Assembly: GCF_001427905.1 (NCBI RefSeq)
Contig: NZ_LMEF01000009.1
Coordinates: 1-64,000 of the forward strand
Direction: 5' to 3'
Source of the DNA: Flavobacterium sp. Root420
GTDB taxonomy: Bacteria; Bacteroidota; Bacteroidia; Flavobacteriales; Flavobacteriaceae
DNA: 64,000 nucleotides
Of this stretch, positions 34,024 through 43,093 are shown piece by piece (the stretch's first letter is position 1; each line of letters opens with the position of its first letter). The position numbers and the translations under genes are program-made. The notes beneath the pieces were generated by a model. It made no database searches. It had not been told where the DNA came from and worked only from the letters and a program-made list of their open reading frames with translations.

Positions 34024-35175
34024 TTAAAGTGAAGGAGTTTTTCTTTTCTTTACTTTATTATCTTTCCTCCCTGAATCACCTTCATCAGAATCTAGATTTT
34101 TTTTTTGATCTTTAGATACTGATTCTTTTTGAGATTCAGCCTTTTTCTCTTCCTTGCTCTCTCGATGATTAATTCTTTGTAAATTTTCATCATAAACATT
34201 AACAGTCTTAAACTGGGGATTTGCCTCCACAAACATTTTACTTTCAACACCGCTAACTACGAAAGTCGCTGACTGAAGATTTCCTTTTTTAAGGGAATTT
34301 AAAAGGTCTTCTTTATACTGCGGAGTATTGAGCTCTTTGATTGAATGTTTTGCCAGACTTGCTTCCAAATCATACCCATAATTCTGATGGTATTGGTTCA
34401 GCTTAAAATTCCCATTGTCAGATTGTTTAAAGTCGATTTTCAGCCAGCAATTATAGCTCTCCCCTTCTTTGTTTTTAAGATCTTTATTGACAGATCTGCC
34501 TTCCATCAAATTATAAGCCTCTTTCATTGTAATGCTGGCGTTGTCTTTGTTGATGTAGAAGGTCTGTTCCAGACCAGGTTTGTTTTCTTCTTTCTGAAGA
34601 TTGACATGATAGGAATTAAAAAAGTACATATCTGTCTGCTCAGACCTTTTGAAATTTAATTCTACAATTAAGGTATCCTTATTTGGCAGACCATTGTTCA
34701 TAATGCTGGTGTGCATAATTTTAAAATCCTTATCTCCCTTCATTATGTTCTCTCGCAGTTCAGCATCGAACGTTTCTCCAAATCCAGTATATTTTAACTG
34801 GTCTTTCAGGTATTCTAAATTTTTCTCATTCATTGCGTTTTCATTTAAATTATTTTCTAAAATTTCTCTCCTATCTATTTCCCTTTTGGCAAATCCAGTA
34901 AGTTCTATTGCTTCATTTTCGGAAGTATCTGCCCCGCTATTTAAAACTGCTCGCAAGTCGTCGATAACTGATTCAATCGGCAGGCTCTGAAAATAATTCA
35001 CATCATTGGTCATAACCAGACAGTACTCCTTCGCATCCAATGGGTTTCTAAAAAACTCAATTGTGTAGGTATCAGTTACCTCACCTGTATTAAAGGCAGC
35101 AAATCGATGGCCGTTATAAGCCATTTCCTCAGCAAATGGCAGCATCATTTCAGTGTCAGCTAAATTGATTATCAT
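34024..35175 (-). CDS. Uncharacterised conjugative-element protein
   Basis: This 383-aa protein is not a family I can name. The middle (about 110-330) repeats a pattern of short conserved blocks (NEKNLEYLKDQLKYTGFGE, ELNFKRSEQTDMYFFNSYHVNLQ, FYINKDNASITMKEAYNLMEGRSVNKDL, CWLKIDFKQSDNGNFKLNQYH). These blocks are known from DUF3945/DUF4099-like proteins of Bacteroidota mobile elements. The tail (about 335-383) is very rich in Lys, Glu and Ser. It follows traN by 15 bp on the same strand, so it belongs to the transfer operon. Confidence 0.65.
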   Translation of the reverse strand: MIINLADTEMMLPFAEEMAYNGHRFAAFNTGEVTDTYTIEFFRNPLDAKEYCLVMTNDVNYFQSLPIESVIDDLRAVLNSGADTSENEAIELTGFAKREIDRREILENNLNENAMNEKNLEYLKDQLKYTGFGETFDAELRENIMKGDKDFKIMHTSIMNNGLPNKDTLIVELNFKRSEQTDMYFFNSYHVNLQKEENKPGLEQTFYINKDNASITMKEAYNLMEGRSVNKDLKNKEGESYNCWLKIDFKQSDNGNFKLNQYHQNYGYDLEASLAKHSIKELNTPQYKEDLLNSLKKGNLQSATFVVSGVESKMFVEANPQFKTVNVYDENLQRINHRESKEEKKAESQKESVSKDQKKNLDSDEGDSGRKDNKVKKRKTPSL

Positions 35176-35190
35176 AATTTATTTTAAAGC

Positions 35191-36054
35191 TTAAAAAGTG
35201 TCACTGCTTAATTCGGAAATCGGAAAAACCAGGTCAGTCAGATTATTATTTATGTCTACTTCCAAATGTCTTCCGCCGTTTTTTTCAATCATCTGAATCG
35301 TTAAATACTTATTCTCAGGTATAGTAAATTTCTCCAGCGCATAGACTTTTATTATTTCAGATTTATAAGGAATTACAGAAGACGATGAAGTTGCATACAA
35401 AGGCTCCAATTCAATTTCCTGTGAGGCAGTTCGTTTTGATTTTCTCTTATCCCTGATAAAAAAACGAAACTGATCAATATCATAATTAATCTTTGATTTG
35501 TTTTCAAAAACAACACGCAGATACAAAACATCCTGCTGGATAAAGATCCCGTTCACCTCCAGTCTGATCTGATACTTTGATTTTTTTAGACCACTGATTT
35601 TTTTCTTTTTGGAATACGCAGTCAAAGCACACTGTTCAATTCTTTTCTGATTTTCGTTTTCTAAAGAAAACAGCACATCCCTGCTTGCAACCACTGCATT
35701 TTCAGCCTTAAAATTTAAGTCAGGGCACGTTTCATCATAATTCAGTACAAAAACGTACAATTTCCCGTCAGATGTAACAACTGTCAGATTGGTCTGGAAA
35801 AAATGCTGTTTAGCAGCTTTTACAAGTAGTATATTCTCAACTCCTTTTGCTTTTTGTACAAGCACTTCTGCGCTTCCTTTATCTATGCTCTTGATTGTAT
35901 AAGGAAAAATAATGCTTGTGGTTTTAGAAAAACCTACTTGTAGATTTTTATACTGGTCTTCGTAAAAGGCAGTTTCCTTTGCGTTTGACTGTGGATTAAC
36001 TGAAACACAAACCAGCAGTAAGCTGATTAAAAACAAATAATTCACTCTTTTCAT
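35191..36054 (-). CDS. traN: Conjugative transposon protein TraN
   Basis: This 287-aa protein has a signal peptide (MKRVNYLFLISLLLVCVSVNPQS) and a mature beta-rich domain. The TraN pattern is FSKTTSIIFPYTIKSIDKGSAEVLVQKAKGVENILLVKAAKQHFFQTNLTVVTSDGKLYVFVLNY, which resembles VirB9-like proteins. It would be the periplasmic or outer-membrane part of the mating apparatus. It follows traM by 12 bp in the standard Bacteroidota order. Confidence 0.88.
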   Translation of the reverse strand: MKRVNYLFLISLLLVCVSVNPQSNAKETAFYEDQYKNLQVGFSKTTSIIFPYTIKSIDKGSAEVLVQKAKGVENILLVKAAKQHFFQTNLTVVTSDGKLYVFVLNYDETCPDLNFKAENAVVASRDVLFSLENENQKRIEQCALTAYSKKKKISGLKKSKYQIRLEVNGIFIQQDVLYLRVVFENKSKINYDIDQFRFFIRDKRKSKRTASQEIELEPLYATSSSSVIPYKSEIIKVYALEKFTIPENKYLTIQMIEKNGGRHLEVDINNNLTDLVFPISELSSDTF

Positions 36055-36066
36055 ATTTTCTCTCTT

Positions 36067-37356
36067 TTAAGGTTTTAAATTCTTTTGCTTTTCATCATAC
36101 AGCAGCACCTGATACCCCGCCTTTACAACCACTTTTATGAGTTTTACCTTTTTGCTCATCAGACTTTTGGCTGCCTCGATGCCCATACCTGCGGCCTGTG
36201 CACCCCAAGATTCCGAAATCCCGGTAAGGCCGAGTGTCTGGATAGAACGATCGGCAGATGCTTTAGCCACATCCCTGTTAATCGCTCCGGGAATATAGAT
36301 GCCGTCAATCCCGTCCATATCATAGACTGCCAGCTCGACGGGAAATATCGAATTATTGTACTGGATGTTTGTGATTTTCACCTCCAGCCTCTCTCCTTTT
36401 AAAGCCGCCATACCATACAGAAAAGCATTTCTGGGTATAATTGTTCCTTGGAGAAAAATATCATTCGTGAGTCTTAATTTAACCACCGAGCCATTGACAA
36501 TAGTCTGCGTCTGATGCACAACTGCTTCAATAGAATTTTGTATTTCTTCACCAGGCTGTGCTTCGTCCAGAGAATAAAATTCATTTGTTTTCAAAGAGGT
36601 CTGCAAATCGGCATTCCGCTGAAGTGAGCTTATGTTATTCTCTGCTTCTTTTTTCTGCACTGAATATATTTTGCCTTTTTTGCTCTCAGATGTTTTTTTA
36701 AGCCTTTCCTGCACGCGCTGCGGATGCTGTATATCCAAAATATTTTCCAGCATACCGCCTAACTGCTGAAGTTCTGGATCAGGTTCCTGGGTCGTGCTCA
36801 TCGTCGACATTAGCCCTTCAAGTTTTTTAATCTCTTCCGATTCTCCACGAGAAGTGCCGTAATTTTCAAATTCCCTCATGTCCTGACCGTAAGCAGGGAC
36901 AGCAGGCTGGCTGATTATGTTTTCAAGAGCCCTCAGCTTCTCATAAACTTTCTGTTCATTGCGGTCCTGAAAAGACTGAGAATTAAAAGCTGATCTGTTT
37001 TTTGGAAGCATGCGGGATTCAAAATCACTTGTGGAAAAAGAATCTGCTTTATCTTCCGAGACTTTATTATCAATATAGTTAGGATCTTTTTTTATCTGCT
37101 CTCGCAGTTTTATCGAATCAACTGCTGCCTGATCGTAATAGCTCATCTTATCCAGTGCTGAATCTTCTTTAAATTTAGGCAGTGGCAGATGAAAATTGAA
37201 TCCTTTCCTTTCGTCGTTCCCTGCCATCTTGGATTCCATTCTTCCGCCGCCTAATGAATAAAATAAGAATGTGAGAAATGGAAATGTTATAAGAGGCAGC
37301 ATTAAAAGCATCTTTCTCTTTTTAGATTCCTTTGGAGATAATGTTTTCTCTTGCAT
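36067..37356 (-). CDS. traM: Conjugative transposon protein TraM
   Basis: This 429-aa protein has one N-terminal membrane helix (about 16-34, LLMLPLITFPFLTFLFYSLGG), a long polar region and a C-terminal VirB10-like domain (about 270-425). The C-terminal domain includes VVHQTQTIVNGSVVKLRLTNDIFLQGTIIPRNAFLYGMA and AVYDMDGIDGIYIPGAINRDVAK, typical of Bacteroidota TraM. It links the inner and outer membranes in the mating channel. It sits between traL and traN with gaps of 4 and 12 bp. Confidence 0.9.
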   Translation of the reverse strand: MQEKTLSPKESKKRKMLLMLPLITFPFLTFLFYSLGGGRMESKMAGNDERKGFNFHLPLPKFKEDSALDKMSYYDQAAVDSIKLREQIKKDPNYIDNKVSEDKADSFSTSDFESRMLPKNRSAFNSQSFQDRNEQKVYEKLRALENIISQPAVPAYGQDMREFENYGTSRGESEEIKKLEGLMSTMSTTQEPDPELQQLGGMLENILDIQHPQRVQERLKKTSESKKGKIYSVQKKEAENNISSLQRNADLQTSLKTNEFYSLDEAQPGEEIQNSIEAVVHQTQTIVNGSVVKLRLTNDIFLQGTIIPRNAFLYGMAALKGERLEVKITNIQYNNSIFPVELAVYDMDGIDGIYIPGAINRDVAKASADRSIQTLGLTGISESWGAQAAGMGIEAAKSLMSKKVKLIKVVVKAGYQVLLYDEKQKNLKP

Positions 37357-37360
37357 AATT

Positions 37361-37612
37361 TTAGTTTTTTAAATTGATTGTCTTAATTTTTGAAGCTGTT
37401 GAAACCTCAGCTTGTTTATAAAATGTCCTATACAGGTTATAAATTAAATAACCCGATGTCAAAACCGTAAAGAACAGAAGTCCCCAGATCAGTTTTGTTT
37501 TAGAGAGCCCATCTGTGACTCTCTTCATTTTTTCTGCCCATCTTTTCTGCAATAGCAGATAATACTTGTGATACACAAAAGGCTCAGTCTGTCTTGTAAA
37601 AAAGGATTTCAT
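37361..37612 (-). CDS. traL: Small conjugative transposon membrane protein (TraL position)
   Basis: This 83-aa protein has one predicted membrane helix (about 44-64, KLIWGLLFFTVLTSGYLIYNLY). It lies between traK and traM with gaps of 6 and 4 bp, exactly where the small TraL gene sits in Bacteroidota conjugative transposons. The name rests mainly on position and size. Confidence 0.7.
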   Translation of the reverse strand: MKSFFTRQTEPFVYHKYYLLLQKRWAEKMKRVTDGLSKTKLIWGLLFFTVLTSGYLIYNLYRTFYKQAEVSTASKIKTINLKN

Positions 37613-37618
37613 AAATCT

Positions 37619-38239
37619 CTATTTTCTGATCTCTGCGGAAAGATCTTTGTTTTCAATCGTATTAAACCGCTCGATAAGAAAACCATGCGGATTATTATCG
37701 CTTCTTGATACATTGCGAAGCGCACCTTCTGTAAGCAGGCTTCTTTTCAAAATACTGGTAGTACGGATAATGTTCTGTCTGGCATAACATCTAAAACGGT
37801 AGGGATATTCACGGATATCAATGCTTATGCTATCAATCTGGATGCTCTGGCTGATATTTCCTGATATAATACCCGAATAAAAATTGTTTTCCTTCAGGTC
37901 ATCATAAATCCGTTTTGCACTGTCGTCTGCCAGATATAGCGCTTTTGTGATATTCGTTTTAATGACCTTATCATCAGGATCAAGGGTAAAGAAAAACTTG
38001 TGAAAGGTTTTCACATGGTCCCTTGCTTCAACAGCAATGTTATCTTTTCTTTCCGAAGCGTAAGCTTCCAGCGCTTTACCGTTTGCCAGAATATATACTT
38101 TATCCTGCATAAGGCTCACTGTCTGGAAACTTTTATAGACAGCATAGCAGCTTATTATGATGCAGCCTGCAATTACAAGCATCGTGAAACCTCTCACATA
38201 TCTAAATGCCGTATCAATGTTTTTCATTTTGGTAAACAT
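37619..38239 (-). CDS. traK: Conjugative transposon protein TraK
   Basis: This 206-aa protein has an N-terminal anchor (about 15-37, GFTMLVIAGCIIISCYAVYKSF) and a VirB8-like periplasmic domain. The family pattern is VEARDHVKTFHKFFFTLDPDDKVIKTNITKALYLADDSAKRIYDDLKE, followed by FYSGIISGNISQSIQIDSI. A later ATG at 38227 (MKNIDTAFRYVRG) fits the family start better than the ATG at 38239. It is part of the J-K-L-M-N operon. Confidence 0.9.
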   Translation of the reverse strand: MFTKMKNIDTAFRYVRGFTMLVIAGCIIISCYAVYKSFQTVSLMQDKVYILANGKALEAYASERKDNIAVEARDHVKTFHKFFFTLDPDDKVIKTNITKALYLADDSAKRIYDDLKENNFYSGIISGNISQSIQIDSISIDIREYPYRFRCYARQNIIRTTSILKRSLLTEGALRNVSRSDNNPHGFLIERFNTIENKDLSAEIRK

Positions 38240-38251
38240 ATGCTCCTGTTA

Positions 38252-38854
38252 TTAAGTCTGTTTAGAATTTCCTTTAAGCCTGTCATTCATATAGTTTCCT
38301 TTATCAGTAAAATAAGGACTGCTTCCTGCTGTCGCAGCCATGCTGCTGGTCATTCTCCGATCCGCATCTCCCATCGCATCAGCAGTCATTCCAACCGCAT
38401 TTGAAGAGGTTCTCATAACAGAACTAGCTGAATTTCCAAACATGCTTGTCACTTTATGACCCAGGGCTCCTCCTCCGCCTGCGTGAACAATATAATTGGC
38501 AACAGAAGGCACGGTAAAATATCCTATGATGCCTATTATCATGAAAATTAAATATGACATATCGGTCCTGCTGAAAAAAGTGTCACCTGTTGCCTGCACC
38601 TGCGAGAGGTCCAGCTTGAGCATGAGTTCCTGAATCTTTCCGATTATGCTTCCGAATATATTGGCAACAGGAAGCCAGAGGTAAATATTGATATATCGGG
38701 CAAGCCAGACAGTGAGCGTGTGCTGGAAGCCGTCAAATACTGCTATTCCAAATACCAGCGGACCTAAAATGGAAAGCACCACGAGCTGAAAGGTCCGAAG
38801 GGTGTCAATGCATAAGGCGGCAGCTTCAAACAAAACCCTCAGCACCTCGCTCAA
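38252..38854 (-). pseudogene. traJ: TraJ C-terminal remnant
   Basis: The 200 residues match the C-terminal part of the conjugative transposon membrane protein TraJ (about 330-400 aa in full): LFEAAALCIDTLRTFQLVVLSILGPLVFGIAVFDGFQHTLTVWLARYINIYLWLPVANIFGSIIGKIQE. Four membrane segments and a Gly/Ala/Ser-rich tail follow. Its 5' part is missing. At about 38835-38855 the sequence switches to the opposite-strand traG remnant. The protein could be made from an internal start but would lack its N-terminus. TraK follows 12 bp downstream. Confidence 0.85.
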
Positions 38855-39728
38855 CCGCGCATTCCTGAATGAGGCAGTCGACCAGCTGGAGGGTCAGATA
38901 GCGTCGGCTAAAATCTCGCTGGCGAAACTCTCCTCTCCTCAGCTTTACTACGTACTCTCGGGCAGTGATTTTACCCTTGACATTAATAATCCATCCGACC
39001 CGAAAATTGTTTCAATGGGGAACAATCCGCAGAAGATACAGACTTACGGGGCAGTTCTTTCCCTTTTTGTCAGCCGCCTTATCAAGCAGGTAAACCAGAA
39101 AGGAAAACTTAAAAGCAGTCTTGTTTTTGACGAGTTCCCCACTATCTATCTCAATAATATTGACAGTCTGATTGCAACAGCAAGAAGCAACAGAGTGAGC
39201 ACCTGTCTTGGAATTCAGGACTTCAGCCAGCTTCGTAAAGACTACGGCCGTGAGCAGGCTGATGTGATCATTAATATAGTCGGAAATATTGTCTCTGGAC
39301 AGGTCAGCGGGGATACTGCAAAACAGCTCTCAGAGCGTTTCGGAAAAATAATGCAGGATCGGGAAAGCCTTTCAATAAACAGCAGCGACACCTCCATCAG
39401 CCGTTCGCGACAACTCGAATCCGCAGTACCGCCTTCAAAGATTTCTTCGCTGAGTTCGGGGGAATTCGTGGGCATGACAGCCGATAACCCGGACTGCAGA
39501 ATTGAGCTTAAAACCTTTCACTGCGAGATCATCAACGACCACGAAAAAATTAAAAAAGAAACAGATAATTACCAAGAAATTCCGATCATACGGACAATTG
39601 ATAATGTTATCATCCAGAAAAATTATCTGCAGATTAAAATTGAGATTCAGGAAATAATCCACAGCGAAATGGAACGGATAATCAAAAGCCCGGCGCTTTC
39701 ATCGCTGGTTCTCAAAAAAGAAAAATAG
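38850..39728 (+). pseudogene. traG: TraG coupling-protein C-terminal remnant
   Basis: The plus strand encodes about 290 residues of the C-terminal half of the TraG/VirD4-type coupling ATPase: NEAVDQLEGQIASAKISLAKLSSPQLYYVLSGSDFTLDINNPSDPKIVSMGNNP, SSLVFDEFPTIYLNNIDSLIATARSNRVSTCLGIQDFSQLRKDYG (Walker B) and IVGNIVSGQVSGDTAKQLSERFGK. The Walker A half is absent. In intact elements traG lies upstream of traJ on the same strand; here it is inverted and joined head to head with traJ. The 5' boundary is the rearrangement junction near 38840-38850. Confidence 0.85.
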
Positions 39729-39778
39729 CCTCTAATAATGTAATGTATTCATTCTTTAGAGAAAAGAAAAATGGTCCG

Positions 39779-39916
39779 TTACCTGCCAGGTTCTTTTAAA
39801 ATCTGAAGCGTATTTTCGTCCTTCTCTCCATTTGTAATATCTTTCAAACACATATCCAAAACAGTCACGCGCAGAAGGCTAAATAGAGTCTTGCAGGATT
39901 GCAGTTTTTCTTTCAT
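39779..39916 (-). CDS. Possible small protein of 45 aa
   Basis: From the ATG at 39916 the minus strand encodes MKEKLQSCKTLFSLL followed by RVTVLDMCLKDITNGEKDENTLQILKEPGR. It has normal flavobacterial codon use, but no recognised family and no clear promoter. The rest of the gap (39729-40417) shows nothing I can support. Confidence 0.3.
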   Translation of the reverse strand: MKEKLQSCKTLFSLLRVTVLDMCLKDITNGEKDENTLQILKEPGR

Positions 39917-40417
39917 ATCGTATGCCCAAAATTAACACCACACAGTTTTACAGGAAGAATTATGTACAACATAAAAAAAATCCTTAACTAACTTATAGCT
40001 CATGCATTGTTTTTTTATATGAGGGCGCAGACAATTTAAAGTTTTGATGATTTTCTACACGAAGAACTTTTTGGATTTCGATAGAAGCTCTCGCAATTCA
40101 GGTAGAAAAACTCCTCGATATAAATGCACTTGATTATACAATCATCACTCTTGACTCTTATTAATCCTTTACCGATCATAGCATTTTATAAATTCTATTA
40201 TTTTTATTTTTTCCTGCTACTTCTAAAATATCAAAGAGCTAAAGATCTGAAAAAGACAACAATATCTGCAAAAAACAGTAGTTCTACCCGATATTTTCAA
40301 AAAAATAATCCATATGTTTACCCTTTAAATAATATCAGCAGTTACGGTTTTCCGTAAAAAAGCTTTAAAATAAAAAAGAATATTTGCCCTATTGTCTAAC
40401 TTTAACAAATCAGAAAA

Positions 40418-40744
40418 ATGGCAGAATACAGAATTTCTGGAATTTGGAAAAATTCCGATGGCATCATAACACATTATGCAGTTCACCTCAGAACAAAAAA
40501 TGCAGACGGGAAAAGCTATACTATAGATAAGGCTGTGAAAATGACTAAAGCCGCTGCAGTGGAGCTGTTGCAAAAACCAAGCAATACAGCAAAAACATAT
40601 CTCTGGGACTATGCCGCAGCGAGCTGGTTTGCAGGGGGAGATGTGCACGTTGTAGCAGGAAATCAGTCCTTCCTGAGAACAACACACGACGGTACGGTGC
40701 GTGATAATCTACTGCATCTGATCAATTACAGATATATATATTAG
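40418..40744 (+). CDS. DUF3892 domain protein heading the CBASS operon
   Basis: This 108-aa protein has the DUF3892 pattern (YRISGIWKNSDGIITHYAVHL near the N-terminus, then GGDVHVVAGNQSFLRTTHDGTVRDNLLHL). The family consists of small beta-rich proteins of unknown role, found beside mobile and defence genes. Here it precedes a CD-NTase gene by 46 nt in the same direction and probably belongs to the operon, either as an accessory or an independent cargo gene. Confidence 0.7.
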   Translation: MAEYRISGIWKNSDGIITHYAVHLRTKNADGKSYTIDKAVKMTKAAAVELLQKPSNTAKTYLWDYAAASWFAGGDVHVVAGNQSFLRTTHDGTVRDNLLHLINYRYIY

Positions 40745-40790
40745 AAGGCCGGTCAGAATAACCATACGTTGAACTAAATTTCTTTTAAAG

Positions 40791-41792
40791 ATGGCAACAA
40801 CCGTAAATCAGGCATTTGAGCAGTTCCTGCACTACTATGTCAGAATAGACACCGCAAGGTCAGACACAGCTAAATCCAGTAAAAATAATCTGGTATCTGA
40901 AATCAAAAAATTTCCAGATGATAATAAATTCCCTCTCCTACATCCCGATGTAAGCATCGACTACGGATCATTTTCCAGAAAAACCAAAATCAGGCCTCTG
41001 GACGATATCGACCTGATGATTGTCCTACATGCCGAATCAAACTCCAGGACTCAGTACTCCGATCGCTTCGAGATTTCCGTACCACCTGCAGCCACAAGAC
41101 AGATAGCTCTGTGCAATGCGGGAACAAATATTTTAAATTCAATCAAAGTAATAAATAAATTCATAAGCTCTCTTTCTAGTGTATCTTACTACGATAAGGC
41201 AGAAATAAAACGTAATCAGGAAGCCGTTACTCTTAGTCTTAAATCCTACGAATGGGTGTATGACATTGTTCCGTGTTTCATTACTGCTCCTCTGGCTGAC
41301 GGGAGCACTTTCTATCTCATTCCCGACGGGAAGGGAAACTGGAAAGCTACCGACCCTCGAATTGATAAAAAAAGAATGGATTACATCAATAGCATCCAAG
41401 AGGTATCGGTAATTGAGGTAATCCGTATCTTGAAGTACTGGACCAAAAGACCTACTATGCCGACAATGAAATCCTATTTTCTTGAGAATCTGATACTCAA
41501 CTATTACAATTCAGGAGTTGAAAGTTCGAAATATATTGATATTGAAATACCAAAAGTCCTAGCTTATATCCATAATAACATCCACAAGCCTCTCAATGAC
41601 CCTAAAGGTTTTCAAGGAGACATAAATCATTTAACCTATGAAGAGAGAAATTCAATTCAGTCAAAAGCAGCCGTAGACTTCAAGACTGCTAACGAAGCAC
41701 GCCAGCTTGAAATAGGCAAGAAGATAAAAGAATCTATCATTAAATGGGGAAGCATTTTCGGAAGCGAATTTCCAAAATATACAGGAAGTTAA
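40791..41792 (+). CDS. CBASS cyclic-oligonucleotide synthase (CD-NTase / SMODS nucleotidyltransferase)
   Basis: This 333-aa protein has the Pol-beta-like nucleotidyltransferase core: G59-S60 in DYGSFSRKTKI, the metal-binding pair D72 and D74 in LDDIDLMIVL, and the third acid D158 in YEWVYDIVPCF. CD-NTases sense phage infection and make a cyclic nucleotide that activates an effector. The next gene, 3 nt downstream, is a four-helix membrane effector, giving a minimal (type I) CBASS without Cap2/Cap3 or HORMA/TRIP13 genes. The exact cyclic nucleotide cannot be read from the sequence. Confidence 0.9.
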   Translation: MATTVNQAFEQFLHYYVRIDTARSDTAKSSKNNLVSEIKKFPDDNKFPLLHPDVSIDYGSFSRKTKIRPLDDIDLMIVLHAESNSRTQYSDRFEISVPPAATRQIALCNAGTNILNSIKVINKFISSLSSVSYYDKAEIKRNQEAVTLSLKSYEWVYDIVPCFITAPLADGSTFYLIPDGKGNWKATDPRIDKKRMDYINSIQEVSVIEVIRILKYWTKRPTMPTMKSYFLENLILNYYNSGVESSKYIDIEIPKVLAYIHNNIHKPLNDPKGFQGDINHLTYEERNSIQSKAAVDFKTANEARQLEIGKKIKESIIKWGSIFGSEFPKYTGS

Positions 41793-41795
41793 GAT

Positions 41796-42671
41796 ATGAA
41801 TACAATAAAAACTTTACAGAATGATTGTGGTAAACTGAAGTATCTCAAAGCCGGAAGAGTATTGTATAGCAACGCTAAATATGCATTTGGAATACAAATT
41901 ATCGTTACGGTTGGTCTTACCATTATATTCAGTTTTATGAAATTAATTCCTAGGAACCAACTGGCTTTTGATCTCAATGCCTGCATCGGCATTGCCGCAG
42001 TTATAATTACATGCTCAGAAATTCTTTATTTCAATCTTTATGTTTCAGGCCTGCGTACATCAGGAGCTAAAGCACAGGAGCTATTTGATTGCAGTGTGTA
42101 CGTCCTCACATGGAATGCTATTAATTCGGGGTCAAAACCTGAAAAATATATAATTGAGCATAATTCCGCCCTGTATCTTCCTGACCCAAAAGCTCCCATT
42201 GAAAATTGGTATGACATTGATCTTGAAAATCTCTCTCGTGAACGTGCCATACTTCTCTGTCAGGAAACAAATTTATTTTACGATACGAAACTCAGAGAAC
42301 ATTTCAAAATGGCAAATATTTTAGTTTGTTTGGGTTTAGTTATTATATCCCTTGTTATAGCGGTGCTTTCTGACATTAAAGTTAACAACTATATTACTAC
42401 AGTGCTACTTCCAGTACTGCCTATGATAGTCTTAACTTTAAAAATTGTGATGGAAAACAGAAAATCATTGACATCCTCGATTGAGCTCAGAAAAACTATA
42501 CTGCAGCTTAAGGAAAGATCACAAGATCCCACTGAAGCCGAACTTAGATCAGTTCAGGATAAAATTTTCTGCAGCAGAAAAGACAGTCCACTAGTTCCCG
42601 ACTGGTATTACAAATGGAGAAGAACTTCACTGGAAATACTGATGAAAAAAAATGCAAATGCGGCTGAGTAA
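41796..42671 (+). CDS. CBASS S-4TM family putative pore-forming effector
   Basis: This 291-aa protein has four membrane segments in two pairs: about 29-50 and 60-84, then about 170-192 and 195-217. A cytoplasmic stretch between the pairs and a C-terminal helical domain (about 225-290, RKTILQLKERSQDPTEAELRSVQDKIF, then LVPDWYYKWRRTSLE) complete the S-4TM layout. Such effectors permeabilise the inner membrane once the CBASS nucleotide is made, leading to growth arrest or death of infected cells. Translation is coupled to the synthase, with stop and start 3 nt apart. Confidence 0.85.
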   Translation: MNTIKTLQNDCGKLKYLKAGRVLYSNAKYAFGIQIIVTVGLTIIFSFMKLIPRNQLAFDLNACIGIAAVIITCSEILYFNLYVSGLRTSGAKAQELFDCSVYVLTWNAINSGSKPEKYIIEHNSALYLPDPKAPIENWYDIDLENLSRERAILLCQETNLFYDTKLREHFKMANILVCLGLVIISLVIAVLSDIKVNNYITTVLLPVLPMIVLTLKIVMENRKSLTSSIELRKTILQLKERSQDPTEAELRSVQDKIFCSRKDSPLVPDWYYKWRRTSLEILMKKNANAAE

Positions 42672-42740
42672 AGATAATTTAGGAAAACAATAGAATTATA
42701 AGGAACTCATATTTAGATTGTTAAATATTGTCTTAAATTC

Positions 42741-42759
42741 TGTGGCAAAATCGTGGCAC
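42741..42759. other. Internal att-arm-like motif at a junction
   Basis: TGTGGCAAAATCGTGGCAC matches the arm motif of the island ends (GTGGCAGAATCGTGGCGC at 61030). Immediately beyond it the sequence becomes the 3' end of a pcfJ gene, so this looks like an old recombination scar between the CBASS block and a lost mobile module. Confidence 0.5.
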
Positions 42760-42777
42760 TTGCAATTTTATAGAACT

Positions 42778-42978
42778 ATAAACATATCACTTTCTAAAAT
42801 GGAGATAGTCCAATGCCGTGGTATGAAAAATAACAAATCCCCGCATGATAAAATCATTATGGAGCTCATGCAAAAAAACCTCTACCAAGCCAGTTCCCGA
42901 ATGAAAAAGCAGAAAAGCGAAAAAGCCTCAAAGTGGAAAAACCGAAGAGAATTCGGTTATTCCGCTTTTTACTATTAA
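42778..42978 (+). pseudogene. pcfJ 3' remnant with terminator
   Basis: The frame encodes INISLSKMEIVQCRGMKNN, KSPHDKIIMELMQKNLYQASSRMKK and ends FGYSAFYY. It is clearly homologous to the last 70 or so residues of the intact PcfJ protein ending at 52817 (IEISLFKMEILQCRGLKNK, ending ISAFYVLYF). The 5' nine tenths are missing. A hairpin (AGTGGAA/TTCCGCT with an inner ACCGAA/TTCGGT) and a T run overlap the last codons, as in the intact gene. Confidence 0.85.
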
Positions 42979-43068
42979 TACATTTCTATTCTCTAAACTA
43001 AATAAAAAATTCACTGCTGTGTGCTTGTTTAGATACAATATTGTAGTAGTCAACAAGGAGTATTTTAA

Positions 43069-43076
43069 TATATTTG
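43069..43076 (+). promoter_or_regulatory. Possible -7 box of the NACHT gene
   Basis: TATATTTG fits TAnnTTTG; a TTG lies at 43041-43043, a long 25-nt spacing. If used, transcription would begin about 10 nt before the ATG at 43094, which supports that start over an upstream in-frame GTG at 43019. Confidence 0.35.
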
Positions 43077-43093
43077 AGAGAAAATTATTAACT

